DNA of 32,962 bases from CAYSRM01 sp964543205 (GTDB lineage Bacteria; Verrucomicrobiota; Kiritimatiellia; UBA8416; CAYSRM01): the NCBI GenBank assembly GCA_964543205.1, contig CAZIXB010000006.1, positions 1-32,962 of the forward strand. The letters run 5' to 3'. The position numbers and the translations under genes were made by a program. The notes under the pieces were generated by a model. That model was not told where the DNA came from and did no database searches. It saw only the letters and a list, made by a program, of their open reading frames with translations. Below, piece by piece: positions 14,610 through 23,350 of this stretch. Positions within the stretch are counted from its first letter, which is position 1, and each line of letters opens with the position of its first letter.

Positions 14610-16363
14610 CTTATACCTCGCAATGTGCTGGCAGTGTACTCAGTATGCAAGAGTTCGTGCGACTTCTCTCCGTTCGGTTTTCCGAGAAATTCATCATAGA
14701 GAAGGGTTATTTCCGGGTTCTTATGCGATTTTCTCAATTCCTGGCCTGCGTCGATTGAATACAGGGCTTTTGCCCTCAATTTCGTGAGCTCAGGATCGAG
14801 CACATACGTTCCCTGGGGAGGATAGGGTTGTCCGCCCCCGCCCACGCAACCGCCCGGGCATGCCATTATTTCTATCAGGTGAAATTGCTCCTCGCCATTT
14901 ATTACTTTTTCAAGAACACTCTTGGCATTATTCAAACCATTGGCAACCGCCACCTTTACCTTTGTGCCCTTAACATCAATAGTTGCAGACCGTACTCCTT
15001 CCACTCCCCGGACCTGGACAAAATTCAAGTCCGGACAATCCTCTCCGGTTACAGTCTCATATGCTGTGCGCAAAGCAGCTTCCATTACTCCGCCTGTTGC
15101 TCCAAATATGACCGCAGCTCCGGACGATACTCCCATGGGGGTATCAAACCCGCCGTCCGGAAGATGAGCGAAATCAACTCCAAGCGACTTAGTCATCCAT
15201 ATAAGCTCTCTTGTTGTCAGTACAGCGTCAGTGTATGGCTTGCCCCATGGAGTTTCATGTTCCTTGCGCGCGGCTTCATATTTTTTGGCCGTGCATGGCA
15301 TCACCGCCACTATGTATATCTTTTCCGGATCCAGACCGGTCTTTTCGGCATAATATGTTTTTATCAGGGTAGATAACATGCTCATCGGCGACTTGCAGGT
15401 TGAAGCGTTTGGTATCATTTCAGGATAGAACTTCTCGAGAAACGCAATCCAGCCCGGAGAGCAAGATGTGATCATTGGCAGGCCTTCCCCGCGCTCAAGG
15501 CGCCCGAGAAACTCCACAGACTCTTCCATGATTGTCAGGTCAGCTCCAAAGTTAGTGTCAAAAACCTTGTCAAAGCCCATAAGCCGCAGCGCTGTCACCA
15601 TCTTTCCGGTAGTGGGTGTGCCGGGCGCAAAGCCGAACCCCTCTCCGATTGCAGCTCGTATAGAAGGCGCGGTCTGCACAACGACATGCATGTCCGGGTT
15701 GGACAGCGCATCAAGAACTTCTTCGGTGCAGTTGTTCTCGATTAAAGCCGCGGTGGGACAAACGTTGACACACTGGCCGCAATGAATGCAAACAGAATCA
15801 ACCATATCTGCCTCATGAGCCGGGGCAACCCTGTTTTCAAATCCCCTTCGCTGCTGTCCCAGGTTGCTCACTCCCTGGACCTCCTCGCATACCCGTATGC
15901 ATCTTCCGCAGAGTATGCATTTCTCAGGATCCCTTATTACGGCAGGCGAAGAAGAATCGCGTTCAATTCGTTTGCGTTCCCCCTCAAAAAGCCTTTCTCT
16001 TACTCCAAGGCTGTAAGCAAGATTCTGCAACTCGCAGTTTCCGTCTCTCTCGCATGTCTGGCAATCTTTCGGGTGATTGTCCAGAATCAGCTCCACGATG
16101 TCGCGCCTCAATTTTCTCAGCTTAGGTGAAGATGTTCTTACTTTCATACCATCCGAAGCAGGGTACGAACAGGAAGCTACGGGCTTCTTCGCCCCTTCTA
16201 CCTCGACAATACATATTCGACACGCGCCAAGGATGCTCAGTTGGGGATGATAGCACAGCCTGGGTATCTTTATTCCAAGCTGATCCGCCGCCTGCATGAT
16301 AGTCATGCCTTTCCGGGCTTCTGTCGCCACTCCATCAATAATCAGATTAATTTTCTCATCCAT
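14606..16363 (-). CDS. hydA: [FeFe] hydrogenase catalytic subunit (HydA/HndD)
   Basis: This 585-residue protein reduces protons or oxidises H2 at an H-cluster. Domains in order: plant-type [2Fe-2S] ferredoxin (Cys37, 48, 51, 65); His-Cys [4Fe-4S] motif (His97, Cys101, 104, 110); two [4Fe-4S] ferredoxin motifs (Cys149-159 and Cys192-202); then the H-cluster domain with TSCSPGW (Cys301), MPCTAKKYEA (Cys357) and MACPGGCVGGGGQP (Cys502, 506), all four cluster ligands being present. Ser302 sits where clostridial CpI has its proton-relay Cys. Length and layout resemble the NADP-reducing HndD of Desulfovibrio and the trimeric NAD(H)-linked enzymes, and the neighbouring NuoF- and NuoE-like genes agree. 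NAD(P)H oxidation, with or without ferredoxin bifurcation, cannot be told apart here. The maturases HydE, HydF and HydG are not in the window. Confidence 0.95.
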   Translation of the reverse strand: MDEKINLIIDGVATEARKGMTIMQAADQLGIKIPRLCYHPQLSILGACRICIVEVEGAKKPVASCSYPASDGMKVRTSSPKLRKLRRDIVELILDNHPKDCQTCERDGNCELQNLAYSLGVRERLFEGERKRIERDSSSPAVIRDPEKCILCGRCIRVCEEVQGVSNLGQQRRGFENRVAPAHEADMVDSVCIHCGQCVNVCPTAALIENNCTEEVLDALSNPDMHVVVQTAPSIRAAIGEGFGFAPGTPTTGKMVTALRLMGFDKVFDTNFGADLTIMEESVEFLGRLERGEGLPMITSCSPGWIAFLEKFYPEMIPNASTCKSPMSMLSTLIKTYYAEKTGLDPEKIYIVAVMPCTAKKYEAARKEHETPWGKPYTDAVLTTRELIWMTKSLGVDFAHLPDGGFDTPMGVSSGAAVIFGATGGVMEAALRTAYETVTGEDCPDLNFVQVRGVEGVRSATIDVKGTKVKVAVANGLNNAKSVLEKVINGEEQFHLIEIMACPGGCVGGGGQPYPPQGTYVLDPELTKLRAKALYSIDAGQELRKSHKNPEITLLYDEFLGKPNGEKSHELLHTEYTASTLRGIR

Positions 16364-16367
16364 ATTT

Positions 16368-18527
16368 CTATTTCCTCAGTACAGCTTCAAACTTGCACGC
16401 TTCATAACAATTGCCGCACCTTATACACACAGCCTGGTCTATTGAGTGCGGCTTTTTTCTCTCTCCGGAAATGCACTCCACCGGACACACCCTTGCGCAG
16501 GCAGTGCAACCCACGCATTTCTCCGGATCAATTTCAAAACTGAGCAATTCCTTACAAGCTCCGGCGGGACACCTTTTTTCCTTTATATGTGCCTCGTATT
16601 CATCGCGAAAATGTCTTATAGTGCTAAGAACCGGGTTTGGAGCGGCCTGTCCCAATCCGCACAGAGAACTCTGGCTGACGGTGTTCGCAAGCCTTTCAAG
16701 TTTCTCTATATCTCCTTCTTCGCCTTCTCCTGTGGTGATCCTTGTAAGAATTTCAAGCATTCTTTTTGTTCCTTCGCGGCAAGGTGTGCACTTTCCACAG
16801 GATTCGTCCTGAGTAAATTCGAGAAAATATCTCGCCACATTTACCATGCAGCTGGTCTCATCCATCACGATCATGCCCCCGCTGCCCATGATGCTTCCAG
16901 CCTTTGCCAGGGTGGCATATTCAATCGGCGTATCCAGCGCAGAAGCAGGAAGGCAACCACCGGCCGGCCCGCCAGTCTGGACTGCCTTGAACTTCTTTCC
17001 TCCCTTTACACCGCCTCCAACTCCGTAAACAACTTCCCTTATAGTTGACCCCATAGGCACTTCGATAAGGCCAGTATTAACAACGTCGCCAGCCAGGGCG
17101 AAAACCTTGGTTCCCCTGCTGTCTTCGGTTCCGATGGCTTTGAACCATTCCGAACCGTCTAGAATTATTACCGGGATGTTTGCCAGCGTTTCAACATTGT
17201 TGATAACTGTGGGTTTGCCCCATAGCCCTGAGACCGAGGGATAAGGCGGCCGCGGGCGGGGCATTCCCCGGTTGCCTTCTATGGATGCAATTAACGCAGT
17301 CTCTTCGCCGCACACGAATGCGCCTGCTCCCAAACGCACTTCTATATCAAAATCCCATGAACTTCCCAGTATGTTATTGCCAAGAAGACCGGCTTTCCTT
17401 GCGTCGTCAAGCGCTTTTTCCAAACGCTTTATCGCAAGGGGATATTCAGCCCGTATATAAACAAAACCTTTAGTGGCCCCGACAGCATAAGCGCCGATCA
17501 TCATTCCTTCAACGATGGTATGCGGATCGCCTTCAATTGTGCTCCTGTCCATAAATGCGCCCGGATCGCCTTCGTCCGCATTGCAGATAATGAACTTTTC
17601 ATCAGCTTCCTGGGCTGCGCCTATCTGCCATTTTGTCGCAACAGGAAAACCGCCGCCGCCACGTCCTCTGAGGCCGGCTTCTTCAACGGCTTTAATCACG
17701 TCCTGCGATGACATTTGGTCAAGAACCGCGCATATCGCTTCATATCCCCTTACAGCAAGATACTCATCAAGGCTCTCTGGATCAATAACCCCGCAGTTCC
17801 TCAATGTCAGCCTCAACTGCTTCCCGAAAAAACCAATGTCGCCGAACAACGGGAAAAACCTGTTGGCTATTTTATCATCTTCCCATAATAGATCATCCAG
17901 TAAACGGCCGTCCTGTATGTGTTCTGAAATCAGCCGATCAATATTATCTCCACTCATGTTGCGATAGCAGACATTATCCGGATAAACGAACGCAAACGGC
18001 CCGTGTTCGCACATGCCGCTGCACGCAGACGAAGTAACGAGAACCTCCTTGTCGAGACCATGCTCTTTAAGCGCCTTACGCAGTTGCTCCTGTGCTTTTC
18101 CGCTTTTGCCGGCAGGACAGGTTGTTCCGCACAAGCTTACAACCTTCTTTACATCGGCAGCAGCCGATGCTCCGCGCAAGGTGCACTCTCCCAGCGCCTG
18201 CCCTTCTTTAATGTGAGATTTGAAAATACGCTCGGCTTTTTCCTTGTCCACCTTTACGTATTTAGCCGGTATCTCTCCCCGCCTGATAACAAGGACTACC
18301 GGCTCCATATCACAGCGCCCTGAACAACCTACGCGGTCAAGCGTCACATCCATATCCTGCTCGCCGGCAATCAACTCCCGAAACGTGGCATAAACACTTT
18401 CGGCGCCGGCCGCGTTTTCACAAGTGGCGGAACCGACCGTTATCCGTGTGCCTGCCTTGAATTTTTTTTCAAACAGCCGCTGCACGGCCTTTTTTCGTCT
18501 ATCAGTTATCTGTTGCAGAGTTGTCAT
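16368..18527 (-). CDS. hydB: NuoF-like hydrogenase subunit with two N-terminal [2Fe-2S] domains (HndB-HndC fusion)
   Basis: The 719-residue flavoprotein subunit should bind FMN and NAD(P)H and exchange electrons with the hydrogenase. Residues 1-120 form an HndB-like thioredoxin fold with SATC (Cys36) and GCSGRC (Cys68, 72). Residues 125-205 are a second thioredoxin-like domain with CGTTC (Cys133, 137) and ACSGMC (Cys169, 173). The NuoF core follows: GLRGRGGGGFP for NAD(P)H/FMN, FIICNADEGDPGAF, GAGAFVCGEETALI, and the [4Fe-4S] motif SCGKCTPCREG. The C-terminus carries two ferredoxin motifs (from Cys671 and Cys701). In Desulfovibrio HndB and HndC are separate proteins, so this reads as a fusion. 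The ATG overlaps the kinase stop by four bases, and the catalytic subunit gene begins four bases after its own stop. Confidence 0.93.
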   Translation of the reverse strand: MTTLQQITDRRKKAVQRLFEKKFKAGTRITVGSATCENAAGAESVYATFRELIAGEQDMDVTLDRVGCSGRCDMEPVVLVIRRGEIPAKYVKVDKEKAERIFKSHIKEGQALGECTLRGASAAADVKKVVSLCGTTCPAGKSGKAQEQLRKALKEHGLDKEVLVTSSACSGMCEHGPFAFVYPDNVCYRNMSGDNIDRLISEHIQDGRLLDDLLWEDDKIANRFFPLFGDIGFFGKQLRLTLRNCGVIDPESLDEYLAVRGYEAICAVLDQMSSQDVIKAVEEAGLRGRGGGGFPVATKWQIGAAQEADEKFIICNADEGDPGAFMDRSTIEGDPHTIVEGMMIGAYAVGATKGFVYIRAEYPLAIKRLEKALDDARKAGLLGNNILGSSWDFDIEVRLGAGAFVCGEETALIASIEGNRGMPRPRPPYPSVSGLWGKPTVINNVETLANIPVIILDGSEWFKAIGTEDSRGTKVFALAGDVVNTGLIEVPMGSTIREVVYGVGGGVKGGKKFKAVQTGGPAGGCLPASALDTPIEYATLAKAGSIMGSGGMIVMDETSCMVNVARYFLEFTQDESCGKCTPCREGTKRMLEILTRITTGEGEEGDIEKLERLANTVSQSSLCGLGQAAPNPVLSTIRHFRDEYEAHIKEKRCPAGACKELLSFEIDPEKCVGCTACARVCPVECISGERKKPHSIDQAVCIRCGNCYEACKFEAVLRK

Positions 18528-20452
18528 GCGTCTTCTTTCCTTTTCTGATCCTTATATAGTGGAAGCGTAAAAATAAACTCGGTCCATTCTCCTGGTTCAG
18601 ATTCGGCGCGAATAGCTCCCCCATGAGCCTCAACTATATTGCGGGTAATAAACAGCCCCAATCCAGTCCCCTTCTGTTTCTTTGCAGTCTCTGATTCCTC
18701 CAGCCTGCTGAACTTCTTGAATAGTTCGCCCATGCGTTCAGGCGGTATTCCTTCGCCGTCATTCCTCACCCTGAACTCAACATGGTTGTTGGAGGGCTTC
18801 GACACAAGGCGAATCATGCCACCCTCCCTGCCATATTTATAAGCATTGCTGATCAGATTTTCAAACACCTCTCTGACCATATTCTTGTCGGCAAATACTG
18901 CCGTGTCTTTTCCGGTTTCATTGGTCACCCTCATACCTTTGCCTGTCAGTTCAGCCTCCATGGACTCCAGTATTGGTGCAATAATTTCTTTATCCACATC
19001 CACGCGGCTTTTTACAGGTTCAAGTTCAGAGTTTTCAATCCTGGAAAGGTTTAGATAATGCCTGACCATTTCCACAAGCCTGGTACTGTTAAAATCTATT
19101 GCCCGAACAGCTTTCAGTTGTTTTTCATTCAACTGCCCCAATTTCTGTTCACGCAGCAGATAAACGTAATTCATAACTGTAGCCACAGGGCTTTTCAGTT
19201 CGTGTGACACGAAGCCGAGCATTTCCATGTAGCTTCTGTTCAACGCAGTAAGTTTTTCTTCGCGCTCAGCAAGTTTATCTGTCATCTGGTTAAACGCCTG
19301 GATCAGAGCAGTAGTCTCGTTGCAGGCGTGCTCCGTTGTAACAGGAGGGGGCTTGGCCCCTTTCGTCATGCTGTTTGAAGCCGCGACCAGCCTATGTATT
19401 GGCTGTGCTAAACGCCCTGCAAGCACAAATGCCACCACCAGGGCGACAATGAGCACAAAAAGGGAAAGAAACACGTATACTACCGCAATCTTATGTGCGG
19501 TATTATCAAAAGGTTTCTTAAGGATACCCACATAAAGCATTCCTATTATCTCTCCGAATCCGTCGCGGATAGGCTCGTATGCGGTAATATACCAATCATC
19601 AACCACAAAAGCATCCCCTATCCATGGCCTGCCGTTATCCAGAACCATGTCGGCAACTTCTTTGGAAACTCTTGTGCCCAGCGCCCTGTTTCCATTCTCC
19701 CTTCGCACAGTAGTCGCGATGCGGCTGTCATGCAGAAAAATCGTTGCAGTACCGACAGGAGCTCCTTTATATTTCTCGTTTTTATAAACTGAATCATGTA
19801 TCTGGTCTATCAAGGAATGATTCCTGTTCACAAGCCTGCCGCCATAAACGACCCCGACGATTCTGTTCCCTTCCAGGACAGGCACGGCAGCTTCCATGAC
19901 CATCCCCCTGGTTTCCACTTCCCTGACTGTCTTTCTGGCGCGCGGTGTATTCTCCAATTCCAGAAAAGCCTGTTCCTGGAGTCCAGCTGCTTCACGTTCA
20001 AGCTGTTTTCCCGGAAGAAGAGCTGCGCAACTGTAAGGCTCCCCTTTCACAGCCCTGGCTACAGCAGGGTCGGCCGTCCTGTAATCACCCATTGCATAAG
20101 GTGGCATTACGCGGAGCATCACCTGCCCTTCAGGGGACAGCAAATCAAAATAATCCATATCGAAATCCATGCTGATCTGCCGAAGTTGTTGCTTCATGTC
20201 GGGGTCTTGCCACTGCTCTTCAGCGCAAGCAGATCCTACCACTCTCATCTTCGCTGTCATGCGCATGATGGTTTCCAGCTCATCAAGCTGTTTTCTGAAT
20301 ACAGACCATGCGCTCGACAGGTCCAGGGTAACTCTTTTCTGGGCCTCGTCCAGAGCCCGGCCATGGATAATTTTCACGCCGACAAAAGCGGACAACACGC
20401 TGAAAATTATCACCACCAGGGCAAAACCTTTAAATAGCTTCAGCTTGAGCAT
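18524..20452 (-). CDS. Membrane sensor histidine kinase with extracytoplasmic Cache domain
   Basis: The product has about 642 residues. A first membrane helix (about 10-32) precedes a large periplasmic region with double-Cache character, seen in GNRIVGVVYGGRLVNRN and GEIIGMLYVGILKKPF. A second helix lies at about 324-349, then a HAMP linker, a HisKA domain with phospho-acceptor His420 in FVSHELKSPVATV, and an ATPase domain with N-box ENLISNAYKYG, DGEGIP and GTGLGLFI (numbering from the TTG at 20461). No receiver or PAS domain is fused. It heads the hydrogenase unit, so it may sense a small molecule and phosphorylate the two receivers encoded downstream. The ATG at 20452 is 11 bases after GGGAG; the TTG at 20461 lies only two bases after it. 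Confidence 0.9.
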   Translation of the reverse strand: MLKLKLFKGFALVVIIFSVLSAFVGVKIIHGRALDEAQKRVTLDLSSAWSVFRKQLDELETIMRMTAKMRVVGSACAEEQWQDPDMKQQLRQISMDFDMDYFDLLSPEGQVMLRVMPPYAMGDYRTADPAVARAVKGEPYSCAALLPGKQLEREAAGLQEQAFLELENTPRARKTVREVETRGMVMEAAVPVLEGNRIVGVVYGGRLVNRNHSLIDQIHDSVYKNEKYKGAPVGTATIFLHDSRIATTVRRENGNRALGTRVSKEVADMVLDNGRPWIGDAFVVDDWYITAYEPIRDGFGEIIGMLYVGILKKPFDNTAHKIAVVYVFLSLFVLIVALVVAFVLAGRLAQPIHRLVAASNSMTKGAKPPPVTTEHACNETTALIQAFNQMTDKLAEREEKLTALNRSYMEMLGFVSHELKSPVATVMNYVYLLREQKLGQLNEKQLKAVRAIDFNSTRLVEMVRHYLNLSRIENSELEPVKSRVDVDKEIIAPILESMEAELTGKGMRVTNETGKDTAVFADKNMVREVFENLISNAYKYGREGGMIRLVSKPSNNHVEFRVRNDGEGIPPERMGELFKKFSRLEESETAKKQKGTGLGLFITRNIVEAHGGAIRAESEPGEWTEFIFTLPLYKDQKRKEDA

Positions 20453-20485
20453 CTTACGCAATTCTCCCTACATTGTTTAAGACAG

Positions 20486-20513
20486 ATTAAGATTCTTTGG
20501 GTATTGCAGTCAA
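20486..20513 (-). promoter_or_regulatory. Candidate promoter of the kinase-hydrogenase unit
   Basis: On the minus strand TTGACT (20508-20513) and CTTAAT (20486-20491) are 16 bases apart, matching sigma-70 type boxes at five and four of six positions. They lie in the 241-base divergent gap, about 34 bases before the kinase ATG. Prediction only; the rest of this AT-rich gap shows no clear operator. Confidence 0.4.
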
Positions 20514-20586
20514 GCAGAAATCGTTAAATTTTTCACGCTTTCGCGTATATCTTCAAATGATACACCGCAAAACCTATCCTTGCGCC

Positions 20587-20615
20587 TTGAATCACGATCA
20601 TGCAATATGTAGATT
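20587..20615 (+). promoter_or_regulatory. Candidate promoter of nadE
   Basis: TTGAAT and TAGATT are 17 bases apart, followed by an AT-rich leader of about 78 bases and a GGAAG ribosome-binding site before the nadE ATG. The match is modest (four of six bases in the -10 box). A long untranslated leader is possible, but I see no recognised riboswitch in it. Confidence 0.3.
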
Positions 20616-20693
20616 TACAAAAAGTATCGGTTTATAACTTATTCTGCAAGGTAAACAAATCAGGTATATATATCTTACTCGGAAGAAACCATA

Positions 20694-22583
20694 ATGTCCA
20701 AAGCCGTTTCCATACGCACACGGGTTATTCAAATGGATATCCTGCCTGGACAACCCCAACAGAACGCAGTCCGGATTAGCGCCAATATTTCCAGGGCAAG
20801 GAAAGACGGCATACAGCTTGTTGTTTTTCCCGAGATGTCAGTGCCAGGTTATTTTGTCGGAGACAATTGGGAACGGCCCGCTTTTCTGGATGAATGCTGC
20901 AGGTGTAATGAAGAGATAAGAAAAGCCTCCGAAGGTCTAATCGTTGTTTTCGGTTCCCTGGGCTTGGATACTGATCGCAGAAATGAAGACGGACGGGTCC
21001 GCAAGTACAATGCTCTATACGTGGCGGAGAACGGAAAATTCCTCTCACCAGCAACTCTTCCGTACAGTTTTGCTGTCAAGTCGCTTCTGCCTGACTATCG
21101 TGAGTTTGAAGAGACAAGGCATTTTTATGATCTTCGAAAGCTTGCCATGGAAGAAAATCGAGCGGTGGAAGACCTGGTCGCCCCTATAGAAACGAGTCTG
21201 ACTTCATTGGGATGCATACTCTGCGAAGATGCATGGGATATAGATTACAACTTCTCGCCCCTTGAAATCCTGGCTCAGAAAAACGCAGACCTTTTCATCA
21301 GCATCAGCGCATCTCCGTTTACCCTTCACAAAGGGCACAAGCGTACCCGCGTTTTTTGTGAACAAACAAAAAAACTGGGCAGGCCCCTGATTTATGCAAA
21401 CTGCACAGGCATCCAGAACAACGGTAAATGCGTGTTTACATTCGACGGCGATTCAGCGATATACGACGGACATGGCAACTGTATAAAGACAGAAGAACCG
21501 TTCACAGAGACTGAAATAACCCGCGAAATCCCGCTTGACCACTCCGCCTTCGGCCGCCCTTGCCGGCCGGTCAGCGATAATACAGCAGATATCTACAAGG
21601 CAATTAACTTCGGCACCAGCAGATTTATGGATCATTGCGGCATTGACCGCATTGTAGTGGGAATATCAGGAGGCATCGATTCTGCTGTGGTGGCCGCTGT
21701 TTACGGAAAGATTCTGCCACCTGACCGCCTCTTGCTTGCAAATATGCCAAGCCGGCACAATTCTTCCCGCACCAGGAACCTTGCTAAAAGACTTGCCGGA
21801 AATTTAGGCTGCCTCTATACCGAAATCCCCATCGAAGATAGCTGTAAACTTACCCAAGAACAAATGGACGGACTTGTCTTAAAGAACACAGAAGGAACAT
21901 TCAGCCGTAAAATAGACCTCAGCAGCAGGGTGATGGAAAATGTTCAGGCACGAGACCGATCTGCGCGAATACTTGCGGCCCTTGCTGCCGCGTTTGGAGG
22001 AGCATTCACGTGCAATGCAAACAAATCCGAAGCTACCGTCGGATACACAACCCTCTACGGCGACCTCACCGGTTACTTCGCCAACATCGCAGATCTCTGG
22101 AAAGGCGAAGTATACGATCTGGCTCGTCATATTAATGCCAAGGTCTACGGCAGCGAAGTTGTGCCTACAGGTTCTATCGATGTGGTTCCTTCTGCGGAGC
22201 TCAGTTCATCCCAGAACGTTGACAGCAGCCAGGGCGACCCGCTCTGCTATCCTTACCACGATTGCCTCTTTCGAAGCTGGATTGAATGGTGGAACAGGAT
22301 AACTCCCGAAGAAATACTGCAATGGTATACCGATGGCATTCTCGAAGCAAAAATCGGCTACACGGGGAAAGTAGAAGACCTTTTTCATGGAGTTGATGAA
22401 TTTATAGAAGATCTTGAAAAATGGTGGAATGCTTACGAGGGACTGGGATTGGCAAAGAGAATCCAGGCGCCCCCGACGCTCGCAATCAAGAAAAGGGCGT
22501 TCGGCTTCGACCTGCGAGAGTCACAGCTTCCGTCATTCTATTCCTCCCGCTACCAGGAACTCAAAAAAACGCTTCTTTCATAA
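20694..22583 (+). CDS. nadE: Glutamine-dependent NAD+ synthetase
   Basis: The 629-residue enzyme makes NAD+ from deamido-NAD+, using ammonia released from glutamine. The N-terminal half is a nitrilase-type amidase with Glu in VVFPEMSVPGY and the catalytic Cys in GCILCEDAWD. The C-terminal half is the synthetase with the ATP-pyrophosphatase loop VVGISGGIDSAVVAAVYG and the TLYGDLTGYFANIADLWKGEVY substrate region, which corresponds to bacterial NadE. It is transcribed away from the hydrogenase unit. The shared use of NAD(H) is suggestive, but a link is not demonstrated. A palindromic repeat follows the gene. Confidence 0.95.
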   Translation: MSKAVSIRTRVIQMDILPGQPQQNAVRISANISRARKDGIQLVVFPEMSVPGYFVGDNWERPAFLDECCRCNEEIRKASEGLIVVFGSLGLDTDRRNEDGRVRKYNALYVAENGKFLSPATLPYSFAVKSLLPDYREFEETRHFYDLRKLAMEENRAVEDLVAPIETSLTSLGCILCEDAWDIDYNFSPLEILAQKNADLFISISASPFTLHKGHKRTRVFCEQTKKLGRPLIYANCTGIQNNGKCVFTFDGDSAIYDGHGNCIKTEEPFTETEITREIPLDHSAFGRPCRPVSDNTADIYKAINFGTSRFMDHCGIDRIVVGISGGIDSAVVAAVYGKILPPDRLLLANMPSRHNSSRTRNLAKRLAGNLGCLYTEIPIEDSCKLTQEQMDGLVLKNTEGTFSRKIDLSSRVMENVQARDRSARILAALAAAFGGAFTCNANKSEATVGYTTLYGDLTGYFANIADLWKGEVYDLARHINAKVYGSEVVPTGSIDVVPSAELSSSQNVDSSQGDPLCYPYHDCLFRSWIEWWNRITPEEILQWYTDGILEAKIGYTGKVEDLFHGVDEFIEDLEKWWNAYEGLGLAKRIQAPPTLAIKKRAFGFDLRESQLPSFYSSRYQELKKTLLS

Positions 22584-22608
22584 CGGATGTGACCCAACAA
22601 ACAGTTCA

Positions 22609-22683
22609 GCTAAACCGCATATCTCACAGGATTTGCGCCGCCAGCGCTCACAACGGTAATTCTGCGAAATATGCGGGCTAAAC
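22609..22683. repeat. Inverted pair of dispersed repeats between convergent genes
   Basis: Two copies of the element seen at 30-85 lie here in opposite orientations: one on the minus strand (22609-22634, core TGTGAGATATGCGG) and one on the plus strand (about 22658-22683, core TGCGAAATATGCGGG). They can pair over about 19 positions with 16 matches, leaving a loop of about 23 bases. The pair sits between the ends of nadE and the lipoprotein gene, where it could serve as a bidirectional 3'-end structure. There is no T-tract. Sequence before the plus copy (CAGCGCTC) also precedes the copy at 30, so the full unit may be about 45-50 bases. Confidence 0.7.
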
Positions 22684-22704
22684 ATATGCTGGTCAGTGTG
22701 GCAT

Positions 22705-23319
22705 CTACTGCTGCACAAGCTCGGCATGGCCTGTCCAGCCATACTCATCTTCAGCAATAATAAAGAGGGTTCCCGTTCGTCCTTTGTGGCTAGTGTAGGT
22801 CGCCGTGTTTCCGCTCGAACTTGAAATCGTTCCGAGCAATCCATCCGATGCGGACCAGGAATAGGGGGCCGTGCCGCCGACAACGGTGGCGGTAACCTTA
22901 TGAGAAACATTTGTCGAAATGCTTCCGGTGGACAATGTCACAGTCAATGCATCGCCCTGAACTACTGTTGCAGTGGCAATCCAGTCCTTGGCGTCCGTTA
23001 CTCCAACAGCGTTTACGCCGCTCTTGCCGGACTGGGCAGGAGTGTAGGTTACCGTTCTGGCTGTGGTAGGAGAAGCTGAAATACTGCCAAGCGAAGTGTC
23101 GCTTACAGACCAGACAAAAGGCGGTTCTCCGCCGTTAACCGTAAATGCCGTGTGCCCGGCGCCGGCATCAAGTTCAACGCTGGCAGGGCTTATCGAGAAA
23201 CCTGCCGATCCAGTGGCTGCCGCCTCTTCATCATGGTTTACTCCCGAGTTATGCTCGCAACCTGCCAGGAAAACGGCAATGGCCGCAGCCATGAGACATG
23301 ATGCCAATACTCTGTTCAC
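22705..23319 (-). CDS. Lipoprotein with two Ig-like repeats
   Basis: The product has about 204 residues. A signal peptide ends in the lipobox LAGC, so the mature protein should be anchored to a membrane through a lipidated Cys. After a short linker come two similar beta-rich modules of about 80 residues: the first with GGEPPFVWSVSDTSLGSIS and the second with GGTAPYSWSASDGLLGTIS. Such modules resemble bacterial Ig-like folds used in adhesion or surface assembly. The GTG at 23319 follows GGGGGATGTA; an upstream ATG at 23373 would run into the previous gene and bury the signal peptide, so it is rejected. It is the last gene of the waaA-linked group of exported proteins. Function unknown. Confidence 0.75.
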   Translation of the reverse strand: MNRVLASCLMAAAIAVFLAGCEHNSGVNHDEEAAATGSAGFSISPASVELDAGAGHTAFTVNGGEPPFVWSVSDTSLGSISASPTTARTVTYTPAQSGKSGVNAVGVTDAKDWIATATVVQGDALTVTLSTGSISTNVSHKVTATVVGGTAPYSWSASDGLLGTISSSSGNTATYTSHKGRTGTLFIIAEDEYGWTGHAELVQQ

Positions 23320-23350
23320 TACATCCCCCGCTGTATACAAAAAAGCCTGA

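Noticed and set aside
19796..20437. 213-codon plus-strand frame
   Set aside because: It is antisense to the well-supported histidine kinase and has no protein-family features.
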